Assembly: GCA_022711175.1 (NCBI GenBank)
Contig: JAKLFM010000004.1
Span: forward strand, 1 to 64,000
DNA: 64,000 bases
DNA from: Bacteroidota bacterium
GTDB taxonomy: Bacteria > Bacteroidota > Bacteroidia > Bacteroidales > UBA4417
Direction of reading: 5' to 3'
How positions within the stretch are numbered: the stretch's first letter is position 1; the number at the start of each line of letters is the position of its first letter. Positions 62,738-64,000 of the stretch are shown here, in pieces. The notes below the pieces were generated by a model that ran no database searches, was not told the origin of the DNA, and saw only the letters and a program-made list of their open reading frames with translations. Made by a program: the position numbers and the translations under genes.

Positions 62738-62868
62738 CGCCTATTGCCTTTTTCATAATGCCTGGTGTAAAAATCGGGGAGCCAGAAGTTCCGGGTAGAG
62801 AGTTGCCTTATGTATTCTTTACTTATGACTTTGAATGATACGAAAACATCATTATGATGAAGGTTCGC

Positions 62869-62903
62869 AAAAAAAATCACCAGGCATCCAAATGACCTGG
62901 TGA
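62869..62903 (-). terminator. Rho-independent terminator of the SGNH hydrolase gene
   Basis: On the minus strand TCACCAGG (62903-62896), an 11-base loop, CCTGGTGA (62884-62877), then a run of eight T (62876-62869). It lies 25 bases after the stop of the gene at 62928, in the gap between the two convergent genes. Confidence 0.9.
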
Positions 62904-62927
62904 ATTGGATATAAAACCGGACCTATA

Positions 62928-64000
62928 TCAATTATTGAGTACCACTATTTTGCGGGTAACCGAAGAACTACTTTCAGATAACCTGACAAAATAAATTCCA
63001 TTCCTTAGTTCAGGTATCTTAACCGTTTCTTTCCGGCTTATTTTATTCTGCGTTTTCACCACCACTCCCATGTCATTAAAAATTGCAACATCGGAATCTA
63101 ATGCATTTTCGATGCAGATAGCATCGGTGGCCGGATTCGGATAAATAAGTATTTCTGTGGAATGCAATGCGGGTTTCACTCTGTAGGTAACCTCATAGTC
63201 AGTAATAAGCCCGACTTTTGAAACACCCTGGGGTATCACAACATCAAAAGGTTCAGAAATAAAAATATCGTTCGACATCCTCGACATCTTCACTGCCACT
63301 TTGTATTTACCCTCCTGCGATACATTAATGGAACGGAAATGAGATCCCTCAATCGGAGTATCATTATAATACCACTGGTACAAAGTTATTTCGGTCGTAT
63401 CACTCGTTTCGGCAACCTGCATAATCACCGGCTTTGCCTTTAGAATATTTTGCATGGCTTTTTGGGCAATAACTTTTGCGCCAGCTGCATTGGGATGAAT
63501 ACCGTCAGGGAAATTGGCCGACATATAATTGGTGGTGTTATACATATCAATCAGGTGGACCTCTTTCTCGAAAGCTATTTCATGTAGTATCGGAATAAGC
63601 TTCATCACAATGGTATTATCGTTGATATTGTATGCCGATGAATATGCCTTGGCCGGGGTAACCATGTAGATAACCGGTTTTGAAGGCATTGCCCTGAATT
63701 CATCAATCATTTCAAGATAGGCGGCTTTATATTTGTCTGGTTTCCAGTTCCCGCTTTTCGAATCGTTTGTTCCCAGCTTTATCAGGATAATATCAGGATT
63801 CAGGCTGAAGGTATAATTGTACTGTGGCTGATTCCACCAGGGGCTGTCGCCGGTTTTTGACATGGTAGTACCTGACACACCAAGGTTTTCGGTGTAATAC
63901 CCGGTTCCCAGCATACTGCGGAGCTGCATCGGCCAGCTATTGAAGTAATTTCCTGCTCCGCCTTCGGTGATACTGTTTCCGATGCAGGCAATGATTGTAT
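62928..64000 (-). CDS. SGNH/GDSL hydrolase with T9SS type A tail (5' end beyond the window)
   Basis: The open frame continues to the window edge, so the N-terminus and probable signal are missing. The visible part starts with IIACIGNSITEG, which holds the nucleophile Ser (block I); LIKLGTNDSKSGN is block III, and FPDGIHPNAAG provides the Asp-x-x-His pair (block V). The fold hydrolyses acyl esters, often acetyl groups on glycans. A domain of about 90 residues follows, then a C-terminal type A T9SS sorting domain (IYPNPATDAICIENAL, ending KIVVLNN). A strong terminator follows. Confidence 0.9.
   Translation of the reverse strand, partial: TIIACIGNSITEGGAGNYFNSWPMQLRSMLGTGYYTENLGVSGTTMSKTGDSPWWNQPQYNYTFSLNPDIILIKLGTNDSKSGNWKPDKYKAAYLEMIDEFRAMPSKPVIYMVTPAKAYSSAYNINDNTIVMKLIPILHEIAFEKEVHLIDMYNTTNYMSANFPDGIHPNAAGAKVIAQKAMQNILKAKPVIMQVAETSDTTEITLYQWYYNDTPIEGSHFRSINVSQEGKYKVAVKMSRMSNDIFISEPFDVVIPQGVSKVGLITDYEVTYRVKPALHSTEILIYPNPATDAICIENALDSDVAIFNDMGVVVKTQNKISRKETVKIPELRNGIYFVRLSESSSSVTRKIVVLNN

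Overview
This 64 kb window comes from the chromosome of a Bacteroidota bacterium, most likely class Bacteroidia; I cannot name a genus. Three things support this. (1) Exported proteins carry type IX secretion (T9SS) sorting tails: type A on the M1 peptidase (23815-25749) and the SGNH hydrolase (62928-end), and a gliding-associated type B tail on 53653-55749. (2) More than twenty gene starts are preceded by the Bacteroidetes -7 promoter motif TAnnTTTG. (3) Several families are typical of the phylum: DUF3822, DUF4468, DUF2027-Smr, a short AMP nucleosidase, and S37-like peptidases. Almost all of the sequence is chromosomal housekeeping. I see no phage, plasmid, rRNA, tRNA or CRISPR locus.

Layout. 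1-5.6 kb: a secreted protein cut by the window edge, pyrE with an SRPBCC gene, a divergent NUDIX gene sharing its CATG start with pyrE, coaD, and an rsmD/DUF3822/membrane-anchored operon. 5.9-13.3 kb: a TPR protein, a DUF4010 transporter-like protein, an HsdR_N-like gene, AMP nucleosidase, holA, a flavin reductase, rlmN and a receiver-Hpt protein. 13.4-19.4 kb: a MATE exporter, a YD-repeat protein, a prolyl oligopeptidase and a coiled-coil exported protein. 19.45-20.58 kb: a REP-associated tyrosine transposase (RAYT) between two tandem hairpin arrays that lie in opposite orientation. 20.6-30.5 kb: a di-haem peroxidase, DUF2027-Smr, a polysaccharide deacetylase, an M1 peptidase, an Ig-like lipoprotein, an ArsR regulator, adenine deaminase and an orphan lipoprotein. 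30.8-38.3 kb: an amidohydrolase/beta-grasp-like/5'-nucleotidase operon, a divisome protein, an HD protein, and an S37 peptidase operon. 38.3-42.9 kb: a molybdenum cofactor operon (moeA, moaA, moaC, prsW, a membrane protein, and a MOSC-MogA fusion). 43-64 kb: ppk1, sixA-like, glyA, a YncE/phosphatase fusion, two M16 peptidases, a T9SS type B protein, guaB, three SurA/PpiD-like envelope chaperones, moxR and an SGNH hydrolase cut by the window edge.

How the genes fit together. Purine and pyrimidine turnover is spread over the window (pyrE, AMP nucleosidase, adenine deaminase, 5'-nucleotidase, guaB). Envelope biogenesis and protein export quality control are prominent (three SurA/PpiD-type proteins, M1/M16/S37/S9 peptidases, an FtsB-like protein). 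The Moco cluster makes the pterin core and inserts metal, but no moaD or moaE is present in the window.

The most unusual locus is the RAYT with its two inverted hairpin arrays (19451-20580). Several smaller repeats of other designs lie between genes: 30636-30702, 46338-46431 and 52111-52194. Other points of interest are the CATG start shared by pyrE and the NUDIX gene, genes that look leaderless, a compact MoaA, and a small beta-grasp-like protein without a GG tail. All calls come from reading the sequence; no database search was run.
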